The notes under the pieces were generated by a model that was not told where the DNA came from, did no database searches, and saw only the letters and a program-made list of their open reading frames with translations. A DNA stretch of 64,000 nt from Pseudovirgaria hyperparasitica (taxonomy: Eukaryota > Ascomycota > Dothideomycetes > Acrospermales > Acrospermaceae): the NCBI RefSeq assembly GCF_010093815.1, contig NW_022985552.1, positions 1,765,827-1,829,826 on the forward strand. The letters are read 5' to 3'. This document shows, one piece after another, positions 24,471-35,772 of the stretch; the stretch's first letter is position 1, and the number at the start of each line of letters is the position of its first letter. The position numbers were made by a program, and so were the translations under genes.

Positions 24471-27400
24471 TCACTTACAGCACGGCACCGGAAAATACGA
24501 ATCCCAATTCTCCGTCAAGTACTTGTGGTAATGGACGCTCTCAGGCAGCGTGTCGCCTTCGAAAAACCTCTTCGTCGTCTTCTTGACTTCTCCCTGTGGT
24601 CCTCTTACCGGAGCCAGGTTCTCCAGGCGACCGACGACCTTGAGCATCGACGTGAGCGAGATCCTGGTCATCTTGAGGCCGAGGCACTGGTGTGGGCCGG
24701 CGCCAAGGTGGATGTATGACTCTACCGGGCGATTGAGGTTGACTTTGTCCGGGTCCGGGAATATGGCGGGGTCATGCGAGGCGCTTCGAAGGTTGACAAA
24801 CACTCGTTCTCCCTTCTTCACGTGCATTGTCTTGTCGCCGTCTTGTATGCTTGTGTCTTGAGTGACCTGTCGGATGACGGCAGTCTCGCCATTCAGACGC
24901 GATGCCTCGAGGACGTAGTGCATCAGTTTGTCGAAACTCGCGTCGTCGTCCAGCTTCGAGAGCCTGTGGATCTCGGGGAGGTGCTCTTGGCCCCTCGTGA
25001 AGAAGTAATCCAGAATCTGTCCGAACAGTTGGCCTTGGTTAGAAACCATTCCGCCCGCAGTACCCAAGATCTGACCCCAGACAAGATCATGCACTGACGT
25101 ATCCGTATCCAGGAGCCGCTTGATGAGCTTCTTGCCGTAGTCTTGGAGCGGAGATGATTCTGGCCAGATGAGCTGCATGGCCGAACTTATGATGCCGCCT
25201 GCCTTGATTTCTTGGACGTTTGCCTCGACAAGCTTACCAAGTGTCTGCGTTGCTTTGGCGGCCTTTTGTCGCAGCGAAAACGACGAGCCTGGGTCGAGGT
25301 CGAAGAAGATGGCAGCGAATACAGCAGTCATGATCAGATAGAGCTCGTGCTCGGTGAAAACACCCGGTCTGTTGTCCGTCTTGAGTGGAAGCATGAAGAG
25401 TTCCGCGCAGAAGTGAACGTGTGCAAGATTGCCAACGTCACGGACGATGTCCACATGCTTCTTACCAGCAAGTTTGTAACTCTTCTCGTGCAGAAGCTTC
25501 TGTGTGATGTGTTCGTAGTATTTGCGCACTTCTTGGTTCCAGCCATCGATATAGAGAGCCTTCTCCATCCTCTTACGCGACTCCGTGTTCTGGTACCCGT
25601 CTCCGGCAAGCATGAAGTTCTTGGCCGGCTTACCCATGAGGAGCTCCATAGCTTGTCCCCAAGTCACGTTGAATAGCTTCTGATCACCTAGTATCTGATC
25701 TGCGGCCTTGTATGAGAAAGTCATGTGGTGCTCGCCCTTGAACTTGGGCTTCTCCCACGTATAAAGATGGTCAGACTCGAGATCTTTAAGCGCGACCTTC
25801 ATCGCGTCCGGCGTAGTCATTGGGAAGTGAGCATAAACGGAGTTCGGTTCGAAATGGTCGGGGAAGGCGCGGGCAAAAAGCTTGTAAAACACACAACCAT
25901 TATTGACGTCCAGATCAAAGTCAACTTCCTTGTAACCCCAGTTGGTGAGTTTCCTCGGGTGATAGTCAACAGTGTAGAAGCGATCACCTCTGACAAGTGC
26001 AACAGCGTCACTCAGTACCGCTCTGGAGACTGTGTAAGACGGACAGAGGCCGGAACCTGGTGCCATGGGTTGTTTCGCTGACTCGGCAACGATTCCTGGG
26101 TATATCTCCACCAGATCTGGATGATCATAAAGGTTCTTCAGTTCGTCAGCTACCTGGGGGTTGATATCCTCGAACGTCCGGTGTGGTTCCAGACCGAAAT
26201 GCTTCCTGAACTCGTTGAGAGTGGCAAGGTTCCACGCACGGGACTGCTTGATGCCTAGAATCTCGATTGCTCGCATCACCGCCGGCACGCGTTGAGCGCC
26301 GAACGAGTTTGCACAATCCTCGATGCTCTCCGTGATTATCTTAACCAGGTCGTCGTCCTTGAAGCGTCCCGTCTTGTCATCCCTCTTCAGGCCCCCGAAA
26401 GTACGCTGAGCAGGATCCTTTGGAGATTTCTCATCTATTTCCTTCAGCTTCGCGAGGAACTCGTACTCTCCAATAGTGTTCGCATCCCTGTCACCGAATA
26501 GCTGTTCCCATAGCTGCTTTGTCCACTCCTCGTCACGCTTGGACACGGTGGCGTGCCATCGATAGACCAGGTTGAACTCGGCGGACACCTGGTTGCCGAC
26601 GCCTAATTCTGGACCATCCTTGATGGGAGCTCTTGGGTTAAGCTGCCATTTGCTGTTCGTTCGGTTAAGGTTCAGAATCGTGCGGACATAGTCAATGAGG
26701 ATGATATTGATGTAGAGGCCGCAGGTGATCAATCGGCCAGTCTGGAAGAGCGCCTCCTCATACTTCCTGTCCTTGATTGTGTCTTTCCAGTCCTGAGTCT
26801 CCTCGGGGAACTTTTTATAGACTTTATCTTTGGGATCTTTGAGCTTGGAGAACTGCTTGCCCTCGTCAATCGCAGCAAGCTGTTCGACCACGTAGTTGTG
26901 GAAGCGATTGAACATGACCAGTAGCACGCTGACACCAGGAGGAAAAGACAGAAGTCGCTTTTCGGAAAATGTGTCGGGTTTAAGCTTTCCGTCCTTGAAA
27001 GTTCTGATCCTATCCTGCTCTTCCTGGTTGCTACCGTACAGCGGAGCCAGATCTAGGTACGAGGATGTGAGGGACATGGAGTAGTCCTTGTGGTCTGTAC
27101 GGAAACAGTCATGCACTATGATAGAAGCTACGTAAAAGAGCACCGAAGAAATACGGTTAGGATGTTTGTTTGCCTCATAGTCGTAGTGTTCCGGACGAGC
27201 CATCAACGCATCGAAGAGAAGGCCGGGATCAGGCCTGGCGCCAGGCTGCACGGTCATAGGCTTGACCGACCTGGCATATGGCATGTTTGCCGCGCCCATT
27301 CCGGGGAACTTTAGACTCTATGAATTGTTAGTTGGTTCAATCCCGGGTTACAGGAGACATGGAAAGTTCTCCTCGCATCTTACATTATACGAGCCATCAG

Positions 27401-28146
27401 CAGTTCTGTATGCATACTGATCGCCCAAGTACGACTGGGGAGGGTGTTGTAGGTCATTCCACAGTTGAGTTACAAATGAGTCGGTGATCTTCTTGCCGTT
27501 TGCTGACCCTTGAGGAAGACCGGCGGCCGCCTATGGCATTCATTGTCAGTTGAAGTATTACGACTGTTTGAATATGTCGAACCTTGATCAAGCCCTCCAT
27601 CAGATATTGCTTGTCGTCAATCACTTGTCCAGTCGCGACTTTATGTTGCATGGCGATCAGGCTGGAGATATCGGAGACGCCCAGGTGAGAGAGATCTTGC
27701 AGGCCGCTTTCGACCTGCTTGATAAAGTGCCATTTCTCCTCTTCGTCGAGATCAGTCCCGTTGCCGGTGCCCCTTGGTATCGGCTTGCGAACATGGCTGA
27801 TCAGCTCTCCAAGCTCCCTGAAGCCTGCGCCGATGCTGTTGCGCGTCTTCTCGAAGTCGGACGGCTGCGTAACGTGCGGCGGCTCTGGTGCGGATGCGCC
27901 CATATTGTACGAGTCCTGAAAATAGCGATCCTCGGACCGGTGGCGATTCTCGTGGTTCTCTCTCGCAGCCTGGGCCTCTTTCGAGTCTCGTGATGCTTTC
28001 GATTCGCGTGACTGCGTACGGGGGATTAATGCTTGCGAACATGGTCTGATGGGTTCTGGGACGCGCGGTATGTATAGAAGCTGGGAATCGCGGGAGAACA
28101 TGAATGCTGGGGTGATAGTTCTCCTCCGAACATCGCGCGAAGGCAT
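24471..28146 (-). CDS. ppo: Psi-factor/linoleate oxygenase (haem peroxidase-P450 fusion), 1185 aa
   Basis: Oxygenates linoleic or oleic acid to hydroperoxides in the peroxidase half and isomerises them in the P450 half; the oxylipins balance sexual and asexual sporulation in Aspergillus. Exons are 27583-28146, 27384-27530 and 24471-27317 (introns 52 and 66 bases). The peroxidase domain spans about residues 200-680, with a distal-side VHD near 305-307, LDLAPLYG, and YRWH at 489-492 giving the catalytic Tyr and proximal His. The P450 part keeps the Asn-Gln motif SNQGQ (about 996-1000), ExxR as EASR (about 1041-1044) and the haem-thiolate loop HLGAGPHQCLG with Cys near 1115. Both activities could thus be intact, fitting a diol synthase more than a dioxygenase-only Ppo. 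The first about 90 residues are charged and poorly conserved, so the true start may be the later Met in NMGAS. Confidence 0.92.
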
Positions 28147-30976
28147 AATGTAGAGTCATAACCAAGAGGTAAATTGCGCGAGAGACAGAAGTTGAGGGTT
28201 TAGGCAGATACAATCGGTCTTCAGGACATTGCTTCCAAGGTGTTGAAACGGGCCCAACAGAAAAGGGGATACCATGGTCAACAGCCATGTTGAGACGTGG
28301 AGGTAGGAGCCATGGAGTCAGGGAAAATACGACTCACCTGTATCTACTTTCTGTGGCCAGACGTTGCTGCCTTCGATAGTGAGGTTCTGATACGGGGGCA
28401 AAGCAATCAGTGGTCTATCCAAGCCCTCCCAGAAGAAGTGGTAAGCCGGAAGACTGCTAAGCTACCAAAAAGATATCTAGTAAGTAGCACGAGATGAAGC
28501 AAAAGAAAAAAAAAGTAGTGTAGCGACAAAGAAGTGGAGGCCGAAGGAGTTGTCTTATACTACCTACCGGCCTCACATCATCTTCACCGAGCCCCCCATG
28601 CCATGCCACGCGTGGCTGCTGGCTGGCTGGCTGCTACATTCACCCTACACCGAACAGGTTCATACTTCTTTCGTATGTCTGCATCCAAACCCCGGCCAAG
28701 CCCTACATAAATGGCTGCGGCTGAGCGCCAGACCCAGCTCTGGAAAAGGTCGTTCAGTCAGCACCACCGAACCGTCTGAAATAAACGGAGAAACACCAAT
28801 CAGACGCGGGCGCCCATCAACAACCCCAGCGACGACGTTTTTGCACATGATGCAGCAAAGGATTCCCGCAGGAATCGCAGGTTCCGATCACGTTACCACG
28901 CGGCGGGAACAATGCAATGCCAAATGACGTTGCGAAGAACGAAAGAATTACTGCAGTTTGTTGTATTCATCCATCCGGAGGCCCTGGAAGTTGACGTCCC
29001 TCCCTCGTCCACTCACCGAGGTACCGGTGCCCGGCAATCCCTGCATGCAGCTGCCCTGAACACTGGGATTAGAAGCCCAGCCAATCAGAGCACGATCAAT
29101 AAACATGATACAATAACATACGAACAAGATCTATAAAGCTGCATCATCATGCAAGCCTCAGCACGCAACGACTATTCCAAAACACTCTCGGCACATCACA
29201 AGTGGTTCTAGGTGTCTTGGAGATGAGTTGATAGCTGACAGCACCCACACCCACACACACACACACATATCAGGACAACCTCCCTCAGAAAGCCGCTCGT
29301 CTCGGCCCTATCTGTGTCGAACAGTTCCTGTCAATCCGGATTGCATGCATGCATGCATGCCTGCCTGCACGTACGAACGAGCCCACGGTGAATCTCGACC
29401 GTACAACCGGGCCATGCTGCTGCTGCTGACCAGGAGTCCAGGAGCCCCTCAGCCCTCCCCCATGGGATGCCTGCAAGCAGCTCGGACGCCTCGTCTAAGC
29501 AATACACTCATGGTGATCTCATACCAATACCCAACACACGACGGCTGACTGTACCTGCCTGCCTGCCTGCACCCACCAACAGGACCTACGAGGACACACG
29601 AATAGAGGCCGCTCAACAGGCTTCTCCGTCAAGGCAGGCAGGCAGCAGTCATGGCAGAGGGGCACACGATGCTTGCTGTCTTGTCACCGCTGCTGGAGCC
29701 TACAACCGTGCCCGTGCCCGTCTCAGCAGTCAGTCAGTCAGTCACAGTCATTGCGCATGTGAAGGGGGAGGCCAGAAGAGTGAGTAGGCATTCATCTAGG
29801 CATGTCTAGAATACCGACCAGAAGTTCCGCGTAGAACCTGTACCCAGCCTCAGACCACGCTCATCATAGACATGGAAAAAGCGATGATGATATATATGCA
29901 TCCATTCGACGAGTACTACAAGTAAGTAATTACCTCGAGCAAAGAATGATTATAAAAAAGGAACGAAGACGATGAAGTATATGATATGCTACATAGTATA
30001 GACGTGTAGTTTATATTACGCTTTCCCGGACGGACCTCCAATGGCCATCCTGTCTGAACCGCAGCGTCGGAAAACATATCTGTCTGTCTCCTCCGCCCAG
30101 TAGTCACCCCTCGAGTACAGCTGGTCTGCTCTGGTCTGGTCTGGTCTGGTACAGCAGGTAGGTACTGCAGGTAATCAGGTAGGTATGTATGTAAGTATGT
30201 AGGCACTACGTGTATATAAGTAGTACAGCCCCGCTTACGCGAACGGGGAACCGGGGAAGAGGGAACCGGGAAGGGGGGACCGGGAAGAGGGAGGGAGGGA
30301 AAGGGAGGGAGCAGCCCGGTAATCAACCCAAGCGGGCTCACCGCTGCCTGCGTGCGTGCGTGTGCCGGCCACTTAGACACACTCTCGCTTCACCTACTTA
30401 CCTACTTACCCACCTACCAACCAACCCACCACCTACAATACATACATACATACACACCCCCAACTCCCCTTTCTTCGGCCTTCAGCCAGATTGTAGTACA
30501 AGCAAGCAAAGGTGCGCGCGGAAGAAGTCGCTGCGTCGTCACACACCACCACCACCACCACCATCACCGCAGCTTTGCTTGTCAGGGCAATCCGATTGAT
30601 TGATCGATAGTAGTGGAGTGACTAGCTGAGGGCGAGGCTGAATTATTGGGTTGCAGCCTTGGTGATGTAATGTCTTGGTATGCTGGATGTATGGGTATTT
30701 ATTCGCCATAGAGTATATTGTATATATATAGATAGATAGATCCACGCCGAGTCTCGCGCTTGTCACGATTCATGGTCGTTGTGTTAGGCAGCACCGCCTC
30801 GTAATCCTGCCGACGAGACCCGTATACCCCGTATACAGTTATTGCCAGTATGAGTCGCCGCAGTGCAAAGACTGCCCCCCATACCATGGTCCATGGTGTC
30901 CCGACGGTCCCGCTCCGACAGATATCGTGACCGCCCGCCCCGTCTCTCCTGCTCGCCTCCATGCAGCTCCTCCATC
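28147..30976. other. Spacer between ppo and TSC13, promoter of ppo
   Basis: About 2.8 kb with no recognisable gene. It contains CA and GCAT short repeats (29250-29370), GGTCT runs near 30120-30150, GTATG runs near 30180, a GGGAAC-type purine tract at 30240-30310 and CACCAC at 30541-30565. The part next to 28146 should hold the ppo promoter. Confidence 0.5.
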
Positions 30977-32004
30977 TCAGTATATCCCCGGAAGAATGGC
31001 AAACCGCTTCTTCTTGTACTTGTCCGGGAACTCCTTTCTGTAGCGATACTCACGCTTCTTCGCCCACGCCGCCATTTGTCCCACCGCCGGCACCATAAAC
31101 ACCGCCGTGCTCGCACTCATCGTGCACAGCATGATCCCAATCCACGCAACCGTCTCCCACATGTAGTTCGGGCACGTCACAAGCTTGAAGCCATAACCCT
31201 GTGGAATCCCGCGCTCCGTACTACCCGGCTTGCGCAAGTTCCGTAGCGTCATGTGTGCGCGGAAATTCTCAAACTCGCCAATGACGAACAGCACGATGCC
31301 CGCATACATGATGCGCGGGTCCGGATGCGTGGCAGCGAGCGCGGTAGGTGCGTAGGTCCAGTAGGCGATGTTGAGGCCTGCAATAAGCCAGTAGTGGCCT
31401 GAGTTCTTGTAGACGTTGAAGAAGGGCATTGTGGCGAGCGAGAAGCGGTGGACAAACAGGGTCTCGAGCTCGCGCTTGAGGAAGTGGAGGGTGACGAGTA
31501 TCATGGCCATGAACTGCTGATGCGAGGCAGGCTCGGTCGCGTTGCGGTATATGTAGGGGCGGAGGAAGTAGATGAGGGGGTGGATGAGCATTGGGCCGGC
31601 ATATTCAATAAGGTAGCAGGTTTGCCAGCCGATTTGAGGACCTGTGGGAAGGACCTGTTAGACTGAGAATTTGGTGTAGAGGGGGTTGAGTGTCCTACCT
31701 AGATCCTTGACGTTGATGGTGCTCTGGTCTCTCAAGCCGGTGTCGTGTACAGTTACATCCTTCGAATTCGGGATGGCGGCGCCATCGCTACCTTTGGTGA
31801 TTCTCAATCGGTGGATGGAGAACTTGGATTCCGCAGCAATCTTCTTGTAGAGCTGCTCAGCGGTGTCGGATGCTGAGATGTTCGTTTCTTCCGGAAGGCC
31901 TCGAATGGGCTTGCCTGGACAATTGTGAGCAGTTGATGCCTCTAGTATCATATAGTCAACATACCTCGAGGCCTTACAGCTAGGGACAGCTGTTTGGACG
32001 TCAT
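30977..32004 (-). CDS. TSC13: Very-long-chain enoyl-CoA reductase (TSC13), 306 aa, three exons
   Basis: Catalyses the last step of each very-long-chain fatty acid elongation cycle in the ER membrane, reducing trans-2-enoyl-CoA with NADPH. Exons are 31965-32004, 31699-31914 and 30977-31641; introns of 50 and 57 bases both interrupt a codon after its first base. Residues 1-85 form the ubiquitin-like N-terminus typical of the family. The rest is the steroid 5-alpha-reductase type C-terminal domain with several hydrophobic segments and the blocks NSGHYW, GEFENFRAHMTLR, GIPQGYGF and CPNYMWE. It ends with basic KYKKKRFAILPGIY, matching family C-termini. Length is that of yeast and mould Tsc13. Its start lies 412 bases from the stop of the upstream UIM gene. 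Confidence 0.95.
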
Positions 32005-32416
32005 TGTTGATTGTTGAGGGAGAAGTGTGCGGTTGAAGTTCAACGTCTGGGGAAGCTTACGACTTTTTGGTTAACAAGCGGCACTTCCCGCCGAGGATCA
32101 TGAACGTCAATTTCCCCTACCATCACGTGAAGGAGCAAATGATAGCAACGCACATGCAACCAAACCGGCTGTATAATACTGAAACATGAATCAATCGCTT
32201 TGAACGTCCACTGTCTGTCTTCAAGCCATGGCAGAGATGCCTTCATGCTTGTTGTCTAGCGCACGACAGCGAATCAACGAGAACTCGACATTCATAACAC
32301 ACTCGCACCGGTGCACACGACATATCGAGAACCAACATTTGTGCATTGTCTATCAGTCAAAGAGATACGCATCTGCCCTAGGAGCTCATAGTCGTCATGT
32401 CACAGTGGCCATCCGA
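32005..32416. other. Promoter region of TSC13
   Basis: 412 bases between the TSC13 start and the stop of the UIM gene, both on minus. I see no gene and no repeat. Confidence 0.6.
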
Positions 32417-33721
32417 CTATGCTTGTGCGTCGAAACCATCCTCCCAACGTGAGACTTCATCAGTAGCCGCGTCAAACTCTGCCGTTTTCTCTCCGTTCTG
32501 GGCCCAAGGCGTGTATGGCGGTGCCTCCCCAGTAGCGGCATTCGAGTCTTGATGTGCCAGCTTCGCATCCCATTTCTTGCCCTCTGTGGCGCTCCACTTC
32601 TGCCAGTCTGCATGGTGCACTGGTGACACCGTCCGCTGGTCGATTGATACTCGTTCTCGCTTCTGAGCATCTGGATCTCGCTCCCCAGACCAGACTATGG
32701 CGGGAGCAGTGTCGGCATGGATGAGAGGAGGAGGCTGTAGTGTGAGTGCAGGTGCAGGTGCAGGTGCAGGCATGGGCATTGATGGACGAGAATGCAGGAT
32801 TGGGGGCGATATGAGAGTGTGTGTTGGGGAACGGACTGTAGGAGTGGCAATAACGGCGGCGGGCACAGGACGAGATGGTGCTGCCCACTGGGTGCCATTC
32901 TGGCTACGTCTGATGGCCTCCTCAAATTCACGGTCGAAATTGTCTCTCACCTGGGAAGCTCTCTGTGGCTCTTGCCGGCTCGCTCGGATTGCCTCTGCCA
33001 AGTCATTATCAAAAGTATGGCTACTGCTAGGTGCTGACGAGGGCTCTTGCTGACTGGCACGAATTGCAGCCTGTAAATCTTCATCAAAGGCAGTGATTGC
33101 CGGGGGTACTCTATGCGGCTCTTGTTGACTAGCGCGTATGGCTTCTTCTAGATCATCGTCAAAGGTGTCACTGGGCTTAGGTGTGCTCTGTGGCTCTTGT
33201 TGGCTTGCGAGGATGGCGTCTGCCAGATCTTTGTCGAGTACAGGAGGCTTGGGCTGTTGCAAGCCTTCCTGGATGCTGAGTTCCATGACTCTACGTAGTA
33301 TCTCCGCTTCATTCTCCGTATTACTAGGCTCTGGGGTAGTCCGAGAGTTGTCTTGGTGAAAGCTCCGCGGTACGTGGAACTGACCACCAGTGCTTGGCCC
33401 CCAATCTCGATAGTCGCCTGGTACACTGTCTTGCTCTAGGGCACGTAGCTCTGCTTTCATCCTTGCTCTTTGCCGACGCTCCTTCACGGCCAGTATATCG
33501 CAACAACGCATCACGGGTGGCCCACCCAAACATTGAGGGTCATCTTTGCTTCTATGCCCGCGACAGTGCGTATTGGAACATCGACGTGGTCCAAAGCCTT
33601 CGTAATTGGCGAAGCAGATACCAGAATCGCATCTTTTGGTCTGTCGGAGGTGCTCACATGCATATTGCCGTGGAAAGTCGTTCATCCATCTGCCGTTGAT
33701 CTGAAGAGGGCCGTTATCCAT
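32417..33721 (-). CDS. Tandem ubiquitin-interacting-motif protein with Cys-rich N-terminus, 434 aa
   Basis: One exon; the first in-frame ATG is at 33719-33721. Residues 20-75 are Cys/His-rich (C22, C31, C36, C48, C53, H56, C64, C73, C74); the C-x8-C-x4-C start resembles a zinc finger but fits no family I can name. Then come six ubiquitin-interacting motifs of the form acidic-x-acidic-L-x-x-A-I-x-x-S. The first, degenerate one is at about 137-153. Five regular ones start near 163, 188, 213, 238 and 263, with an exact 25-residue step. Cores are DLADAILAS, DLEEAIRAS, DLQAAIRAS, DLAEAIRAS and EFEEAIRRS. The C-terminal third is Pro-rich and disordered. Such arrays usually bind polyubiquitin chains. 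No catalytic domain is seen, so an adaptor role is inferred. The ATE1 stop lies about 210 bases upstream on the same strand. Confidence 0.75.
   Translation of the reverse strand: MDNGPLQINGRWMNDFPRQYACEHLRQTKRCDSGICFANYEGFGPRRCSNTHCRGHRSKDDPQCLGGPPVMRCCDILAVKERRQRARMKAELRALEQDSVPGDYRDWGPSTGGQFHVPRSFHQDNSRTTPEPSNTENEAEILRRVMELSIQEGLQQPKPPVLDKDLADAILASQQEPQSTPKPSDTFDDDLEEAIRASQQEPHRVPPAITAFDEDLQAAIRASQQEPSSAPSSSHTFDNDLAEAIRASRQEPQRASQVRDNFDREFEEAIRRSQNGTQWAAPSRPVPAAVIATPTVRSPTHTLISPPILHSRPSMPMPAPAPAPALTLQPPPLIHADTAPAIVWSGERDPDAQKRERVSIDQRTVSPVHHADWQKWSATEGKKWDAKLAHQDSNAATGEAPPYTPWAQNGEKTAEFDAATDEVSRWEDGFDAQA
32923..33297 (-). repeat. 75-bp coding repeat giving the UIM ladder
   Basis: Five regular units of 25 codons, preceded by one degenerate unit, encode the UIM array. 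Neighbouring units share the acidic-Leu-x-x-Ala-Ile core and a Ser-Gln-Gln-Glu-Pro end, but synonymous and linker positions differ, so the duplication is not recent. Confidence 0.7.
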
Positions 33722-33933
33722 AGTTCCGGTCACAGAGAACGTGTCAGAGATGAGGATATGCCGCTAGTACGAACTGAAAAGGTGGACAGCCTATGCTTGG
33801 AATTGGTCACGCAGTGTTGGAGGCTTTGTGTCAGGTGTGCGTGCACTTATGTTGATGCTCTTACAGCTCGAGCGCCTACACATGATCTCGCAGACCACGA
33901 CTACATAGCTATGAGCGGATCCATACAAGGCCT

Positions 33934-35772
33934 TCAGCGAATCTTAACAATCATGCCTTGGGACACGACTGGCCCCACGGAGGCTGCCAACTCGGCAATG
34001 GTTCCTTTGATGGTCCGGGAATCCGTCACAGATCCGGGATTAAACTTCATCACATCCTATTCTCTAGTCAGTCATCAAGAACACTTCGCAGAGGTAAATG
34101 GATCCAGATTTGAAGTGTACTTACGCCCCACTTCAATACACGGTTCCCCACTGAAACCTTGATTGTCTTCAAATCCACCTGGTCTTCAAGTTCCTCCACT
34201 GACATTACTCCTGGCATGCTTATGGAAAACAAAGAAGCACCCTCGTCAGCCGCGGCAGCAGCTTCCTTTGCGCTCTCATGTGCCGTCTGATGTGGGAGAG
34301 ATGATAGTTTAGCGCGGGCGGCAGCATCTGCAGACTTCTCAATGTCTTCCCTCGACAAGGAGACGTACTTTTTCGTGTCAAGCAGCGCCCTCATCCGGCC
34401 TTCAAGTGGATTCCAGTCAAGTGACTCTGGATCTAGGACATACTGTGGTTTATAGGTGCCCTTGTAACGCATTTTGACGCATGAGTGAATGTAGAAGCCC
34501 ATATAGTAGAACTGGTAGTGGCCCTCCATGGTGAACATGGCCTCACGAAGAGCACTTAACTTGCCAAAGTACCATTGGGAGACAGATTCGTGATAGAGGA
34601 AATACACACTGCTAACACCGTGTGGCAGAAGGTCGAGAACACCAATGGCAATCAATTGACCGTCGAGGCGGTAGCACTGGTGGTAGGAGCCTAGCTTTTG
34701 CTCTTTGCCAGCGATGTTGCGGACCACTTGCTGCAGAGGCGAGTCGCAAAGAAAACGCCTGAAACCGTCGCGAGATATCTCGCTGGGTTGCTCACGATGG
34801 ACATTGCGCTGGTAGTTCTCGAAGGCTTGATATTTTTCTTCAGTGAAGTCGGCAGGCTCAAGAGTGACTTCGAAGCGATGAGCTGGCTCAGGTGGGAGGC
34901 TCAGGTTGGCATATTCGCTTTCGCGAAGTGCATGGGCTAGATCGAAGCTACTTCGTTCGCGCGCTTTCTGTCTATCAAGGATATAATCAGTGGCAGTGGA
35001 TGAAGACCAGAATAGCTGCACATACTCTCTGGATCTCGGACGTAATCTAGCAGATTCTTTGATGTAGTCATCTCCTAGTACGAATTTATTCCACTTGTTC
35101 AGAGCTTGTCTTTGATCCTTCGACGGAGCGAATTCGCTGACAGGCAGCCTTTGTGGCGATTAGTGAATGTAGAGTAGTAGTAGTAATAGTGAGGCATTTC
35201 ATCGGACCTAATGGTGTAGTAAGGACAGCACGATCGGCAGACGTCTTGTTTGTAGAGCAGTGTGCCTGATCTAGGTAGGTCAGAGGACGACGAATCAGCA
35301 TGGGTAGGATAGATATTGAATTAGTGGAAGAGATGGACACGGACCGCCTCCAACCTCTATCAACAAGTTCCTGGTAATGGTCTACATTCAATTGTTTCGT
35401 AAAAACGTAGTATGATGCGCCTAGAGAGTATGACGGTAAGAAACGGCAATTGGAGGATGTGGTAGTGAGGAGCGGTGAGTGAGTGAGAGACGTACTGGAG
35501 TCTGGAGATCTTTGTTTGGTGGAATCATGTTTGCAGTAGCCACATGAAGAAGTATGATAGCCTGTGTGGCACAGGGAAAGGCTTGTCGTCAGTAAGAGGA
35601 AGCGATGAGCGGTAAGAGAGGGTCGCCGTTTCCGGCCAGGGACAGACGGCAGGGACGAACGAGAGGGGCGGTGGAAGGGCACGAGGCGAAGGCTAGGCTT
35701 GTGAGTGGAGAAGAACAGACCTGCGGGTGTTAAGATGGAAGGCGACTCGGGAGAAGGGACCGGGGCTTGCAT
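33934..35772 (-). CDS. ATE1: Arginyl-tRNA-protein transferase (ATE1), 449 aa, seven exons
   Basis: Transfers Arg from Arg-tRNA to N-terminal Asp, Glu or oxidised Cys, creating Arg/N-degrons for ubiquitination. Exons: 35721-35772, 35496-35561, 35345-35420, 35208-35270, 35026-35148, 34125-34971, 33934-34056. Every junction keeps frame and rebuilds conserved blocks. The N-terminal domain has GYHTSSCGYCKH (C24, C27) and CRSCCPYYTIR (C79, C80), the CxxC/CC set reported to hold an Fe-S cluster in yeast Ate1. Next come LNVDHYQELVDRGWRRSG and, in exon 5, DQRQALNKWNKFVLGDDY. The C-terminal acetyltransferase-like domain has GSYHQCYRLDGQLIAIGVLD, SSVYFLYH and YYMGFYIHSC. A 54-base intron (34972-35025) is a multiple of three, so its retention would add 18 residues without a frameshift. 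The first intron (159 bases) is long for this genome. Confidence 0.93.

Noticed and set aside
27318-27383. tRNA B-box-like GGTTCAATCCC
   Set aside because: It lies inside a ppo intron and no cloverleaf with an A box can be drawn around it.
33722-33733. Four-codon extension of the UIM protein
   Set aside because: It would start at GTG; the first ATG is at 33719-33721.
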